From positions 1 through 13,110 of the forward strand of contig JAIWOM010000019.1 in the NCBI GenBank assembly GCA_020216895.1: DNA of 13,110 nt, in the 5' to 3' direction. The stretch comes from Microcella sp. (GTDB taxonomy: Bacteria > Actinomycetota > Actinomycetes > Actinomycetales > Microbacteriaceae). The position numbers were made by a program, and so were the translations under genes. Below the pieces are notes generated by a model. It did not search any database, was not told where the DNA came from, and saw only the letters and a list, made by a program, of their open reading frames with translations. Numbering within the stretch: position 1 is the first letter of the stretch; every line of letters begins with the position of its first letter. Positions 1 to 6,356 of this stretch are shown piece by piece.

Positions 1-645
1 CAGCCCGGGGAAGACGCCCTCGACGATCGCGCCGCCCTCGTCGAGCACGAGCGACGGGCGGATGCCCCGCTCGCGCAGCGCGGCCACCACGGCTCGCGCA
101 CCCGTGCCGGCGACCTCCTCGTCGTGCCCGAACAGCAGCAGCACATCGTGGCGCGGGGTGAACCCCGCCTCGAGCAGACGCTCCACCGCCTCGAGCAGCG
201 CGGCCAGGGCGCCCTTGTCGTCGATCGCCCCGCGCCCCCACACGGTCGGCTCGCCCTCGTGCTCGACCAGCTCGGCCGCGAACGGCGGATGCTGCCAGCC
301 CTCAGCGGTGGCGGGCACCACGTCGTAATGCGCCATCAGCACGGTCGGGCTGCTCGTGCCCGCCGGGTCGCTGCCCGGCCAGCGGTAGAGCAGGGTGTAG
401 CCATGGCCGGCGACGGTGCCCTCGGCGTCCGGGTCGGCGCCGAGTCGCTCGCGCTCGAGCGCGGCGTGCACGCGGGGGTACAGCTCGGGGAGGGCGGCGA
501 TGAAACGCTCGAACGCGTCCCGGTCGGCGCGGGGGCCGGGGCCGCTCGTCGGGCGCGAGATCGTGGGGATGCGCACGAGCGCGCGCAGCCGCTCCACCGC
601 CCGGGCGTCGGCAGCGGCATCCGTCAGCAGGGCGTCAGCGACCAC
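1..645 (-). CDS. M20 family metallopeptidase (N-terminal part, cut by window edge)
   Basis: Zinc-dependent peptidase or amidohydrolase of the M20/M25/M40 family, probably cytoplasmic, hydrolysing dipeptides or N-acyl amino acids; the substrate cannot be told. 215 codons are present, about half of a usual 430-480 aa member, and the C-terminus lies beyond position 1. Seen in the sequence: the first metal motif AHYDVVP (His106, Asp108), the bridging-Asp motif GRGAIDDKG (Asp142), and HDEEVAGTGA with the expected catalytic base Glu176 and metal ligand Glu177. The start is taken as the GTG at 645 because a TACGCT -10 box ends 6 nt before it, matching the leaderless pattern of other genes here; no Shine-Dalgarno sequence sits at the proper distance. 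The gene diverges from the DUF2207 gene with only 56 bp between starts. The family call is firm; the exact specificity is not. Confidence 0.88.
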   Translation of the reverse strand, partial: MVADALLTDAAADARAVERLRALVRIPTISRPTSGPGPRADRDAFERFIAALPELYPRVHAALERERLGADPDAEGTVAGHGYTLLYRWPGSDPAGTSSPTVLMAHYDVVPATAEGWQHPPFAAELVEHEGEPTVWGRGAIDDKGALAALLEAVERLLEAGFTPRHDVLLLFGHDEEVAGTGARAVVAALRERGIRPSLVLDEGGAIVEGVFPGL

Positions 646-651
646 ACCACC

Positions 652-657
652 AGCGTA
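652..657 (-). promoter_or_regulatory. -10 box of a leaderless promoter for the M20 peptidase
   Basis: The minus strand reads TACGCT, followed by six bases and then the GTG start at 645. This places the predicted transcription start on the G of GTG. No clear -35 hexamer is visible at 16-18 bp. It lies back to back with the -10 box of the DUF2207 gene, so the two promoters occupy one 56-bp region. Confidence 0.45.
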
Positions 658-689
658 GGCCGACCCTTCAGCGGAACACCGCCAGCGGG

Positions 690-695
690 TAGCGT
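690..695 (+). promoter_or_regulatory. -10 box of a leaderless promoter for the DUF2207 gene
   Basis: TAGCGT is followed by exactly six bases (cgagcc) and the ATG at 702, so transcription probably starts at the A of ATG. A weak -35 candidate, TTCAGC at 667-672, is 17 bp upstream. There is no Shine-Dalgarno sequence before this ATG, which fits leaderless translation. Confidence 0.5.
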
Positions 696-701
696 CGAGC
701 C

Positions 702-2588
702 ATGCGCCGACTGCTGCTGCCGACCATCGCCGGCTCGATCGTGCTCGGCCTGATCGTGGCCGCCGTCGTCGTCGCCGTGCGCGGAGCCCTGCCCACCCCG
801 CTCGCGAGCGGTCCCGTCGAGCGCACGGAGGCCTTCGCCGCCGTCAGTGTCGAGCGCCTGCCGACGCTGGACACGGTGCGCACCGGCGTCGACGACTTCA
901 CCTTCGACTCGTTCGACGTCGAGTATCGCCTCGGGCGCGACGCCGACGGCCACGCGACCCTGCTGACGACGGAGACGCTCGTCGCGCGGTTCCCCGAGTT
1001 CGACCAGAACCGCGGCATCCGCCGCTCGCTGCCCGCCACCTACCAGGGGCGGACGACGAGCCTGCGGGTGATCTCGGTGACCGATGAGGACGGCAATCCG
1101 CGACCCTACGAGGTCGAGGATGGCTCCGGCATCGTCGACGTGATCGCCGCAGTGCCCGAGGGGCAGTATGTGCGCGGCGAGCAGACCTACGTGATCACCT
1201 ATAGCCAGCGCGATGTCGTCGACTTCTTCGAGAGCTCGGGTGCCGAGGAGTTCTACTGGAACCTGAACGGCACCGACTGGGCGCAGCCGTTCGCCCGCGT
1301 CTCCGCCCGCGTCGTGCTCAACGACGGCCTGCGCAGTGCTCTGCTCGGGCAGGAGGCCTGCTACCGCGGCTACGCCGGTTCGACCGATCGCTGCGCGATC
1401 ACGCTGACCGGCGACACCTTCGCCGTCGACGAGCTCGCCATCGCGCCGTTCCAGACGGTCACCATCGCGATCGGCTTCGAGCCGGGCACGTTCACGCTCT
1501 TCGACCGCTCGTACCTCGCCAGCCCCTGGGCCTGGCTGCAGCTGCTGGGGGTCGCCGTGGCCGTCATCACGGCCATCTGGGCGGTCGTGCTGCGCCTGAC
1601 GCGCTATCGGGATGCTCCGGGCCGCCCCGTGATCGTCGCCGAGTACCTCCCGCCGAAGGGCGTGAGCCTGCTCGAGGCCGCGGTGCTCACCAAGCGCCGC
1701 TCCCGCGCCGTGGCGAGCCAGCTCGTCGACTTCGCCGTGCGCCGCGTGATCACGATCATCGAGGCACCGGGCGGCTGGTTCGGGATGCGCTCGACGTGGC
1801 GGTTGCGGCTCGAATCGGCGCTCGGCGTCGAGGGGGAGGAGCGCGCCCTGCTCGGAAAGTTCTTCGGCGGCAGCCTCAGCGGCGGCGCCGAGCACACGCT
1901 GACCGCGCAGAACACCTCGCTCAGCACCGCCATCCAGAAGCAGCTGCTGCGCATCCAGACCGCGAACCAGAAGCGCGGCTGGCGCAGCGCGGTGGCGCCC
2001 CGTCACGCCGGCGGGCTCTCCGCCCTCGTCATCGCGGCGCAGATCGTCGCCTTCATCGCGGGCGTCCTCGTCACCGACGAGGGGCGCGGCGGCGACCTGG
2101 GCGGCTTCCTCATCCCGGTGGGCATCCTGTCCTTCTTCGTGGTCGCGGGCTGCCTGTACCGGCAGCCGCTGACCGCCGAGGGAGCCGAGATCGTCGACCA
2201 TCTCAAGGGTCTGGAGAGGTACATCGAGCTCGCCGAGGCCGACCGCATGCGCGTGCTGCAGTCGCCGGAGGGCGCCCTGCGCGAGCCGATCGACGCGACG
2301 AGTCGCGACGAGCGTCTGAAGCTCGTCGAGCGGCTGCTGCCCTGGGCCGTGCTCACCAACCATGAGAAGGAGTGGGCGAAGGAGCTCGGCGAGTTCTACG
2401 AGGACGGGCAGAGCCCGACCTGGTTCTCGAGCAGCCGCCCGTTCTCGGTCGGCGCCTTCGCCGCCGGGGTCGGCTCCGTCAGCTCGACCCTGTCGTCGAG
2501 CTACTCCGGGTCGAGCTCCTCGGGCGGCTCGTCGGGCGGCGGCTCGTCAGGCGGCGGTGGCGGCGGTGGAGGAGGCGGCGGGGTCTGA
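702..2588 (+). CDS. DUF2207 domain-containing membrane protein
   Basis: A 628-aa predicted membrane protein of the DUF2207 (YciQ-like) family; its function is unknown. Visible layout: an N-terminal hydrophobic segment at about residues 4-28 (signal anchor or signal peptide), an extracytoplasmic domain of about 240 residues, a membrane segment at about 275-298, a soluble region, two closely spaced membrane segments at about 440-457 and 466-486, then a C-terminal tail. From about residue 600 the tail is almost only Ser and Gly and finishes as a poly-Gly run ending in Val. Such Gly-rich ends are common in this family. The ATG at 702 was chosen for the TAGCGT box 6 nt upstream and the immediately following hydrophobic segment. 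The stop codon lies inside a 15-bp tandem repeat. It stands alone: the M20 gene diverges and the ABC importer starts 163 bp downstream. Confidence 0.86.
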   Translation: MRRLLLPTIAGSIVLGLIVAAVVVAVRGALPTPLASGPVERTEAFAAVSVERLPTLDTVRTGVDDFTFDSFDVEYRLGRDADGHATLLTTETLVARFPEFDQNRGIRRSLPATYQGRTTSLRVISVTDEDGNPRPYEVEDGSGIVDVIAAVPEGQYVRGEQTYVITYSQRDVVDFFESSGAEEFYWNLNGTDWAQPFARVSARVVLNDGLRSALLGQEACYRGYAGSTDRCAITLTGDTFAVDELAIAPFQTVTIAIGFEPGTFTLFDRSYLASPWAWLQLLGVAVAVITAIWAVVLRLTRYRDAPGRPVIVAEYLPPKGVSLLEAAVLTKRRSRAVASQLVDFAVRRVITIIEAPGGWFGMRSTWRLRLESALGVEGEERALLGKFFGGSLSGGAEHTLTAQNTSLSTAIQKQLLRIQTANQKRGWRSAVAPRHAGGLSALVIAAQIVAFIAGVLVTDEGRGGDLGGFLIPVGILSFFVVAGCLYRQPLTAEGAEIVDHLKGLERYIELAEADRMRVLQSPEGALREPIDATSRDERLKLVERLLPWAVLTNHEKEWAKELGEFYEDGQSPTWFSSSRPFSVGAFAAGVGSVSSTLSSSYSGSSSSGGSSGGGSSGGGGGGGGGGGV

Positions 2589-2621
2589 GCCGGCGGGGTC
2601 TGAGCCCGCGGGGTCTGAGCC
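2577..2621 (+). repeat. 15-bp tandem repeat (3 copies) duplicating the DUF2207 stop codon
   Basis: Three contiguous 15-bp units (GGCGGGGTCTGAGCC at 2577-2591 and 2592-2606, and the same with one change, CGCGGGGTCTGAGCC, at 2607-2621). The TGA in the first unit (2586-2588) is the gene's stop. Because 15 is a multiple of three, the TGAs at 2601 and 2616 fall in the same frame. This looks like slippage expansion from the preceding GGC-rich poly-Gly codons. Confidence 0.85.
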
Positions 2622-2717
2622 TGCGCCATCCTGCGCTCCGCATCCTGACTGCCCGCCCGTAACAGATCGTCACCGGGTGCGGTGTCTGGGCCCCGGCATA
2701 GCAGAATGAAGGCACCC

Positions 2718-2745
2718 TTCACCTTCCGTTCCCTGTCGATTGGAT
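2718..2745 (+). promoter_or_regulatory. Possible weak promoter of the ABC importer operon
   Basis: TTCACC at 2718-2723 (four of six matches to TTGACA), a 16-bp spacer, and TTGGAT at 2740-2745, six bases before the ATG at 2752. The spacing agrees with the leaderless genes in this window, but the -10 hexamer is a poor match. The alternative CAGAAT at 2702-2707 would leave a short leader without a Shine-Dalgarno sequence. Confidence 0.25.
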
Positions 2746-2751
2746 GCCCTC

Positions 2752-3600
2752 ATGTCCCGCATCGCCCGTCGCACCACCACGGCCGCCGCGCTCGCCGCGA
2801 CCGCCGCCCTGCTGCTCGCCGCCTGCGCTCCCGCCGCCACCGAGGGTGAGCCGGATGCCACCGAGAGCCCCTACGTCACCGAGGGCAAGCTGACGATCGC
2901 CACCGGCGAGCCCGCGTACTTCCCGTACGTCATCGACGACGACCCGACCACGGGCGAGGGCTTCGAGGCCGCCATCGCCTACGCCGTCGCCGAAGAGCTC
3001 GGCTTCGCGCCGGAGGACGTCGTCTGGGTGCGCACCACGTTCGAGGCCGCGATCCAGCCCGGCCCGAAGGACTTCGACTTCAACCTGCAGCAGTACACCA
3101 TCACCGAGGAGCGCGCCGCGAACGTCGACTTCTCGAGCCCGTACTACTCGACGCCGCAGGCCATCATCACCACCGAGGCCTCGGCCGCCGCGGGCGCGAC
3201 GAGCCTCGCCGAGCTGAGCGACTTCCTGATCGGTGCCGCCACCGGCACGACGAGCTTCACCGCCATCGAGGAGCAGATCGCCCCGGCCGCGGGCGCGCAG
3301 GCCTTCAACACCAACGATGACGCGGTGCTCGCCCTGCAGAACGGCACCGTCGACGCGATCGTCGTCGACCTGCCGACCGCGTTCTTCCTCACCGCCGTCG
3401 TGCTCGAGGGCGGCGTGCTGCTCGGCCAGCTGCCCGCCGACGCCGGCGTGAGCGACGACTGGGGCCTCGTGCTCGAGAAGGACAGCCCGCTGACGCCGCT
3501 CGTCACCGCCGCGGTGGATGCTCTGCGCGAGTCGGGCCGCCTCGACGAGATCGCCGCCCAGTGGCTGGGCGCCGACGCGGGCGCACCTATCCTGCAGTAG
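2752..3600 (+). CDS. Amino-acid ABC transporter substrate-binding lipoprotein
   Basis: Extracellular solute-binding protein (SBP_bac_3 type) that delivers a polar amino acid or similar ligand to the permease encoded next. 282 aa. The N-terminus is a lipoprotein signal: basic MSRIARR, a hydrophobic Ala/Leu core, and the lipobox LAAC with the lipidated Cys at residue 25. The mature part shows family hallmarks: KLTIATGEPAYFPYV at the start of lobe 1, GEGFEAAIAYAVAEELG, and the NLQQYTITEERAANVDFSSPYY segment shared by polar amino-acid binders. The ATG at 2752 is preferred to a TTG four codons upstream because it puts basic residues first in the signal peptide. It is the first gene of a three-gene unit; its TAG stop shares its G with the GTG start of the permease. 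The substrate is not determined by the sequence. Confidence 0.9.
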   Translation: MSRIARRTTTAAALAATAALLLAACAPAATEGEPDATESPYVTEGKLTIATGEPAYFPYVIDDDPTTGEGFEAAIAYAVAEELGFAPEDVVWVRTTFEAAIQPGPKDFDFNLQQYTITEERAANVDFSSPYYSTPQAIITTEASAAAGATSLAELSDFLIGAATGTTSFTAIEEQIAPAAGAQAFNTNDDAVLALQNGTVDAIVVDLPTAFFLTAVVLEGGVLLGQLPADAGVSDDWGLVLEKDSPLTPLVTAAVDALRESGRLDEIAAQWLGADAGAPILQ

Positions 3601-4451
3601 TGCCTTCTCACCACCCGATCAGCGACGTCGAGATCGGGCGGCGCGCGTACCGGCGCACGCAGAACGTGCGCTCGGTGCTCGTGTCGCTCGTCTCGACGCT
3701 CGTCTTCGCGGTCATCATCTGGCTGACCGTCGTGAACACTCCCGGCTGGGAGCGCGTGCAGCAGAGCTTCTTCGATCTCGAGACGGCGATCTCCGCGTGG
3801 CCCCGGGTGATCGCCGGGCTCTGGGTGAACATCCAGGTGCTGTTCTTCGCGGTCATCGGCGTGCTCGTGCTGAGCGTGATCCTGGCCACGATCCGCACAC
3901 TGCGGGGGCCGGTCTGGTTCCCGCTCCGGGCGCTCGCGGCGGCGTACACCGACCTGTTCCGCGGGCTGCCGCTGATCATCGTGCTGTTCCTGGTGGGCTT
4001 CGGCATTCCCGGCCTCGAGCTGTTCCCGCGCAACTCGGCGCAGTTTTGGGGCACGATCGCGCTGATCCTCACCTACTCGGCCTACGTCAGCGAGGTGTTC
4101 CGTGCGGGCATCGAGGCAGTGCATCCCTCGCAGCGCCTCGCGGCCCGTTCGCTGGGCCTCAGTCACGGCCAGACGATGCGCATCGTCGTGCTGCCCCAGG
4201 CGGTGCGCAAGGTCACCCCGGCGCTCATGAACGACTTCGTCGCCATGCAGAAGGATGTCGGGCTCATCTCGGTGCTCGGCGTCGTCGACGCGGTGCGCGC
4301 CGCGCAGATTGAGACCGCGGCGGCATTCAACTTCACGCCGTACGTGCTGGCGGGCCTGCTGTTCGTGCTGCTGGCGCTGCCGATGATCCGGCTGACCGAC
4401 TGGTATACGGCCCGGCTGCGGGCCCGCGAGCAGGCGGGGAGCCTCGTATGA
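3600..4451 (+). CDS. Amino-acid ABC transporter permease
   Basis: Inner-membrane subunit of the importer, HisM/GlnP type, 283 aa from the GTG at 3600. Hydrophobic segments lie at about 25-45, 76-98, 119-137, 149-167 and 244-265. The cytoplasmic EAA loop that docks on the ATPase is clear from about residue 172 (EAVHPSQRLAARSLGLS), followed by LPQAVRKVTPALMNDF. The first 24 residues are polar and basic. The GTG overlaps the last base of the binding-protein stop (TAGTG) and no Shine-Dalgarno sequence is seen, so translation is probably coupled. The open frame extends upstream to a methionine codon near 3561, but that stretch lies inside the binding-protein gene and is unlikely to be translated. 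The stop overlaps the ATPase start as ATGA. Confidence 0.9.
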   Translation: MPSHHPISDVEIGRRAYRRTQNVRSVLVSLVSTLVFAVIIWLTVVNTPGWERVQQSFFDLETAISAWPRVIAGLWVNIQVLFFAVIGVLVLSVILATIRTLRGPVWFPLRALAAAYTDLFRGLPLIIVLFLVGFGIPGLELFPRNSAQFWGTIALILTYSAYVSEVFRAGIEAVHPSQRLAARSLGLSHGQTMRIVVLPQAVRKVTPALMNDFVAMQKDVGLISVLGVVDAVRAAQIETAAAFNFTPYVLAGLLFVLLALPMIRLTDWYTARLRAREQAGSLV

Positions 4452-5191
4452 CCGATCCCGTGCTCCGCCTCGAGGGCGTGCGCAAGACCTTCGACGAGCG
4501 CATCGTGCTCGACGGTGTCGACCTCGCGGTCGCGCCGCACGAGGTGATCGCCCTCATCGGGGCCAGCGGCTCCGGCAAGTCGACGCTGCTGCGCTGCATC
4601 AACCTCATCGAGCGCATCGACGACGGCCGCATCTGGCTCGGCGACCGCGACATCTCCGACCCGCGCGTCACCGCCGACGCGGTGCGGGCGCGCATCGGCG
4701 TGGTCTTCCAGCAGTTCAACCTGTTCCCGCACCTGCGCGTGATCGACAACGTCACGCTCGCCTCGCGCGCGGTGCTGAAGGTGCCGCGCGCGCAGGCCGA
4801 GGCGACCGCGCTCGCGCTGCTCGATCGGGTCGGTCTCGCCGATCACGCCCGCTCGTACCCTGACCGGCTGTCGGGCGGTCAGCAGCAGCGCGTCGCCATC
4901 GTGCGGGCCATCGCGACGAACCCCGAGCTGCTGCTGCTCGACGAGATCACCTCGGCGCTCGACCCGCAGCTGGTCGCCGAGGTGCTCGACCTGGTGCGCG
5001 AGCTGAAGGGCGACGGAACGACCATCGTCATGGCCACCCACGAGATGGCCTTCGCCCGCGACGTGGCCGACCGCGTGGTGTTCCTCGACGGCGGCGTCAT
5101 CGTCGAGCAGGGTCCGGCGGCCGAGGTGTTCTCGCGCCCGCGCGAGGAGCGCACCCGCGCGTTCCTCCGCCGCTTCCTCGGCCCGGCGTAG
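4448..5191 (+). CDS. Amino-acid ABC transporter ATP-binding protein
   Basis: Cytoplasmic ATPase that powers the importer, 247 aa, the usual length of GlnQ/HisP-type subunits. All catalytic motifs are present: Walker A GASGSGKST (38-46), the Q-loop in VVFQQFNLFPH (Gln88/89), the signature LSGGQQQR (141-148), Walker B LLLLDE with the catalytic Glu166, the D-loop SALD (169-172), and switch His198 in ATHE. The ATG at 4448 overlaps the permease stop in ATGA and has a GGGGAG Shine-Dalgarno sequence at 4436-4441, six bases upstream. It is the last gene of the operon; the next gene converges on it after 52 bp. The family is certain; the transported amino acid is unknown. Confidence 0.95.
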   Translation: MTDPVLRLEGVRKTFDERIVLDGVDLAVAPHEVIALIGASGSGKSTLLRCINLIERIDDGRIWLGDRDISDPRVTADAVRARIGVVFQQFNLFPHLRVIDNVTLASRAVLKVPRAQAEATALALLDRVGLADHARSYPDRLSGGQQQRVAIVRAIATNPELLLLDEITSALDPQLVAEVLDLVRELKGDGTTIVMATHEMAFARDVADRVVFLDGGVIVEQGPAAEVFSRPREERTRAFLRRFLGPA

Positions 5192-5243
5192 GCGCGCCGG
5201 CGCGGCCCGTCGCCACCCGCTGCCGCCGCGAACGCCGCGCTGC

Positions 5244-6119
5244 TCAGCCCTCGACGACGGCGGCGATACCCCGGATCTCCTCGGGGCCGACGCGGCAGCA
5301 TCCCCCGATCGCGGTGGCACCGGATGCGAGCCAGCGCTCGACGAGACCGTCGGGCAACGCGGCGGTGCCCTCCCAGCGGCGCGTGACCGCGTTCCACGTC
5401 TCGCCGCTGTTTGGGTACACGACGACGGCCTTGCCCGTGCTGCGACGGGCGGCCGCGAGCGCGAGGTCGACCTCGTCGGGGTGGCAGCAGTTGACGCCGA
5501 CCGCGACGATCTCGTCGCTCGCCTCCGCGTCGCGGAAGGCGTCCTCCAGGCTCTCGCCCGTGCGCAGACGCCCGCCGTCGGTCGTGAACGACAGCCAGGC
5601 CGACGCGCCCGTGCCGCGGAGCAGATCGATGAGCGCGCCCGCCTCGTCGCGGCTCGGGATCGTCTCGATCGCGAGCAGGTCGGGCCCGGCGGCGAGCAGG
5701 GCCTCCAGCCGTGCCGCGTGCCACGCGCGCAGGCCCGCCCGGTCGAGGTCGTAGTCGCCGCGGTACTCCGAGCCGTCGGCGAGGGCGGCGCCATACGGGC
5801 CGACGGAGGCGGCGACGAGGCCGTCGGACCGCAGCTCATCGCGCGCCTGCGCGGCGAGGGCGACGCTGCGCTCGAGCAGGGCGAAGCCCTCCCGGCTGTC
5901 GATCCCGGCGCTCGCGAGCCCCTCGAACGAGAGCTGGTACGAGGAGGTGATCGCGATCGAGGCGCCGGCGGCGAAGTAGTCGCGGTGCACGTCGACGACC
6001 GCCTCGGGGTGGTCGCGCAGGATGCGGGCGCTCCACAGCCGGCCGCTCAGGTCGTGGCCGAGCGCTTCGAGGTAGCTGCCCAGCCCGCCGTCGACGACGG
6101 TGCGGGGGGCGAGGGTCAC
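5244..6119 (-). CDS. mmuM: Homocysteine S-methyltransferase
   Basis: Zinc-dependent enzyme that moves a methyl group from S-methylmethionine (or S-adenosylmethionine) to homocysteine, giving methionine; cytoplasmic. 291 aa from the GTG at 6119. Seen: the N-terminal DGGLGSYLE (position of the family DGAxGTxLE motif), ITSSYQLSFEG, then zinc ligands in GVNCCHP (Cys211/212) and GGCCRVGPEEI (Cys274/275), the classic C-x(n)-CC pattern of the pfam S-methyl_trans domain. GTG 6119 was chosen because GAGGGGG (6134-6128) lies 8 nt upstream. A competing start is GTG 6128, three codons earlier, which sits exactly six bases after a CACAAT box and could be leaderless. The frame stays open to 6176 but this adds non-conserved sequence. 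It is convergent with the ABC importer and divergent from the helicase. The symbol is by family; biochemical specificity is inferred. Confidence 0.88.
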   Translation of the reverse strand: MTLAPRTVVDGGLGSYLEALGHDLSGRLWSARILRDHPEAVVDVHRDYFAAGASIAITSSYQLSFEGLASAGIDSREGFALLERSVALAAQARDELRSDGLVAASVGPYGAALADGSEYRGDYDLDRAGLRAWHAARLEALLAAGPDLLAIETIPSRDEAGALIDLLRGTGASAWLSFTTDGGRLRTGESLEDAFRDAEASDEIVAVGVNCCHPDEVDLALAAARRSTGKAVVVYPNSGETWNAVTRRWEGTAALPDGLVERWLASGATAIGGCCRVGPEEIRGIAAVVEG

Positions 6120-6127
6120 GGGTGTCA

Positions 6128-6134
6128 CCCCCTC
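6128..6134 (-). promoter_or_regulatory. Ribosome binding site deciding the mmuM start
   Basis: The minus strand reads GAGGGGG, 8 nt before GTG 6119. This favours 6119 over GTG codons at 6128 and 6176. A CACAAT hexamer just upstream (6140-6135) could instead be a -10 box whose transcript would begin at the GTG at 6128 and lose this site, so the two readings exclude each other. Confidence 0.45.
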
Positions 6135-6181
6135 ATTGTGGGCGAGCGGCGTGAGCCCGCGGCGCGGCGGCGTCACGCGGA

Positions 6182-6211
6182 GTCACACGCTCGAGCCGGG
6201 TGCACTAGACT
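6182..6211 (+). promoter_or_regulatory. Promoter of the leader ORF and SNF2 helicase
   Basis: GTCACA at 6182-6187 (four of six to TTGACA), an 18-bp spacer, and TAGACT at 6206-6211. The predicted transcription start is about 6217-6220, at or next to the ATG codons at 6216 and 6220. A transcript from here would carry about 140 nt ahead of the helicase GTG at 6357. Confidence 0.5.
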
Positions 6212-6219
6212 CACAATGC

Positions 6220-6318
6220 ATGCCGCGCCACCGCGAGTTCTCGGCCGGGTCAGACGCGGGTGTGCATCTCGACTCCGTGATCGTCTGCGGCGTCGGCAGT
6301 CGTTCCGTGTCGCTGTAG
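6220..6318 (+). CDS. Possible 32-aa leader peptide upstream of the helicase
   Basis: Short frame starting MPRHREFSAG and ending VGSRSVSL before TAG at 6316. It is not a family I recognise. Reasons to list it: the ATG lies 8 nt after the TAGACT box, so it could be translated leaderlessly. Its third codon positions are G/C in 27 of 32 codons, typical of coding frames here, whereas the helicase frame over 6216-6356 has only about half G/C at third positions. It ends 38 nt before the helicase start, whose own Shine-Dalgarno sequence is clear. It may be a regulatory upstream ORF or a free small protein, and it may also be chance. There is no signal peptide or membrane segment; one Cys (residue 23). 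Confidence 0.4.
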   Translation: MPRHREFSAGSDAGVHLDSVIVCGVGSRSVSL

Positions 6319-6356
6319 TTCGCGCTGCGGATCCCTTCAGCACTCGAGGAGTTGCC

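Noticed and set aside
624-2363. Long open frame on the minus strand (about 580 codons) opposite the DUF2207 gene.
   Set aside because: An antisense artefact of high GC; no recognisable domain, and it overlaps a convincing gene and the divergent promoters.
2740-2742. TTG as the start of the ABC binding protein.
   Set aside because: ATG 2752 gives a better lipoprotein signal with basic residues at the start, and the TTG overlaps a possible -10 hexamer.
5200-5240. Possible terminator between the ABC ATPase and mmuM: GCGCGGC and GCCGCGC arms.
   Set aside because: 7-bp arms with a 27-nt loop and no T-run in DNA made mostly of G and C; easily chance.
6115-6186. GTCAC occurs at 6115, 6124, 6172 and 6182, possibly an operator series.
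   Set aside because: Two copies are the mmuM start codons themselves and spacing is irregular; the 10-bp pair at 6172/6182 overlaps the -35 region but is too short to support.
5481-6356. The open frame of the helicase runs far upstream, allowing a product above 1000 aa.
   Set aside because: This part lies antisense to the well-supported mmuM gene and has poor codon use; a clear ribosome site and GTG define the helicase start at 6357.
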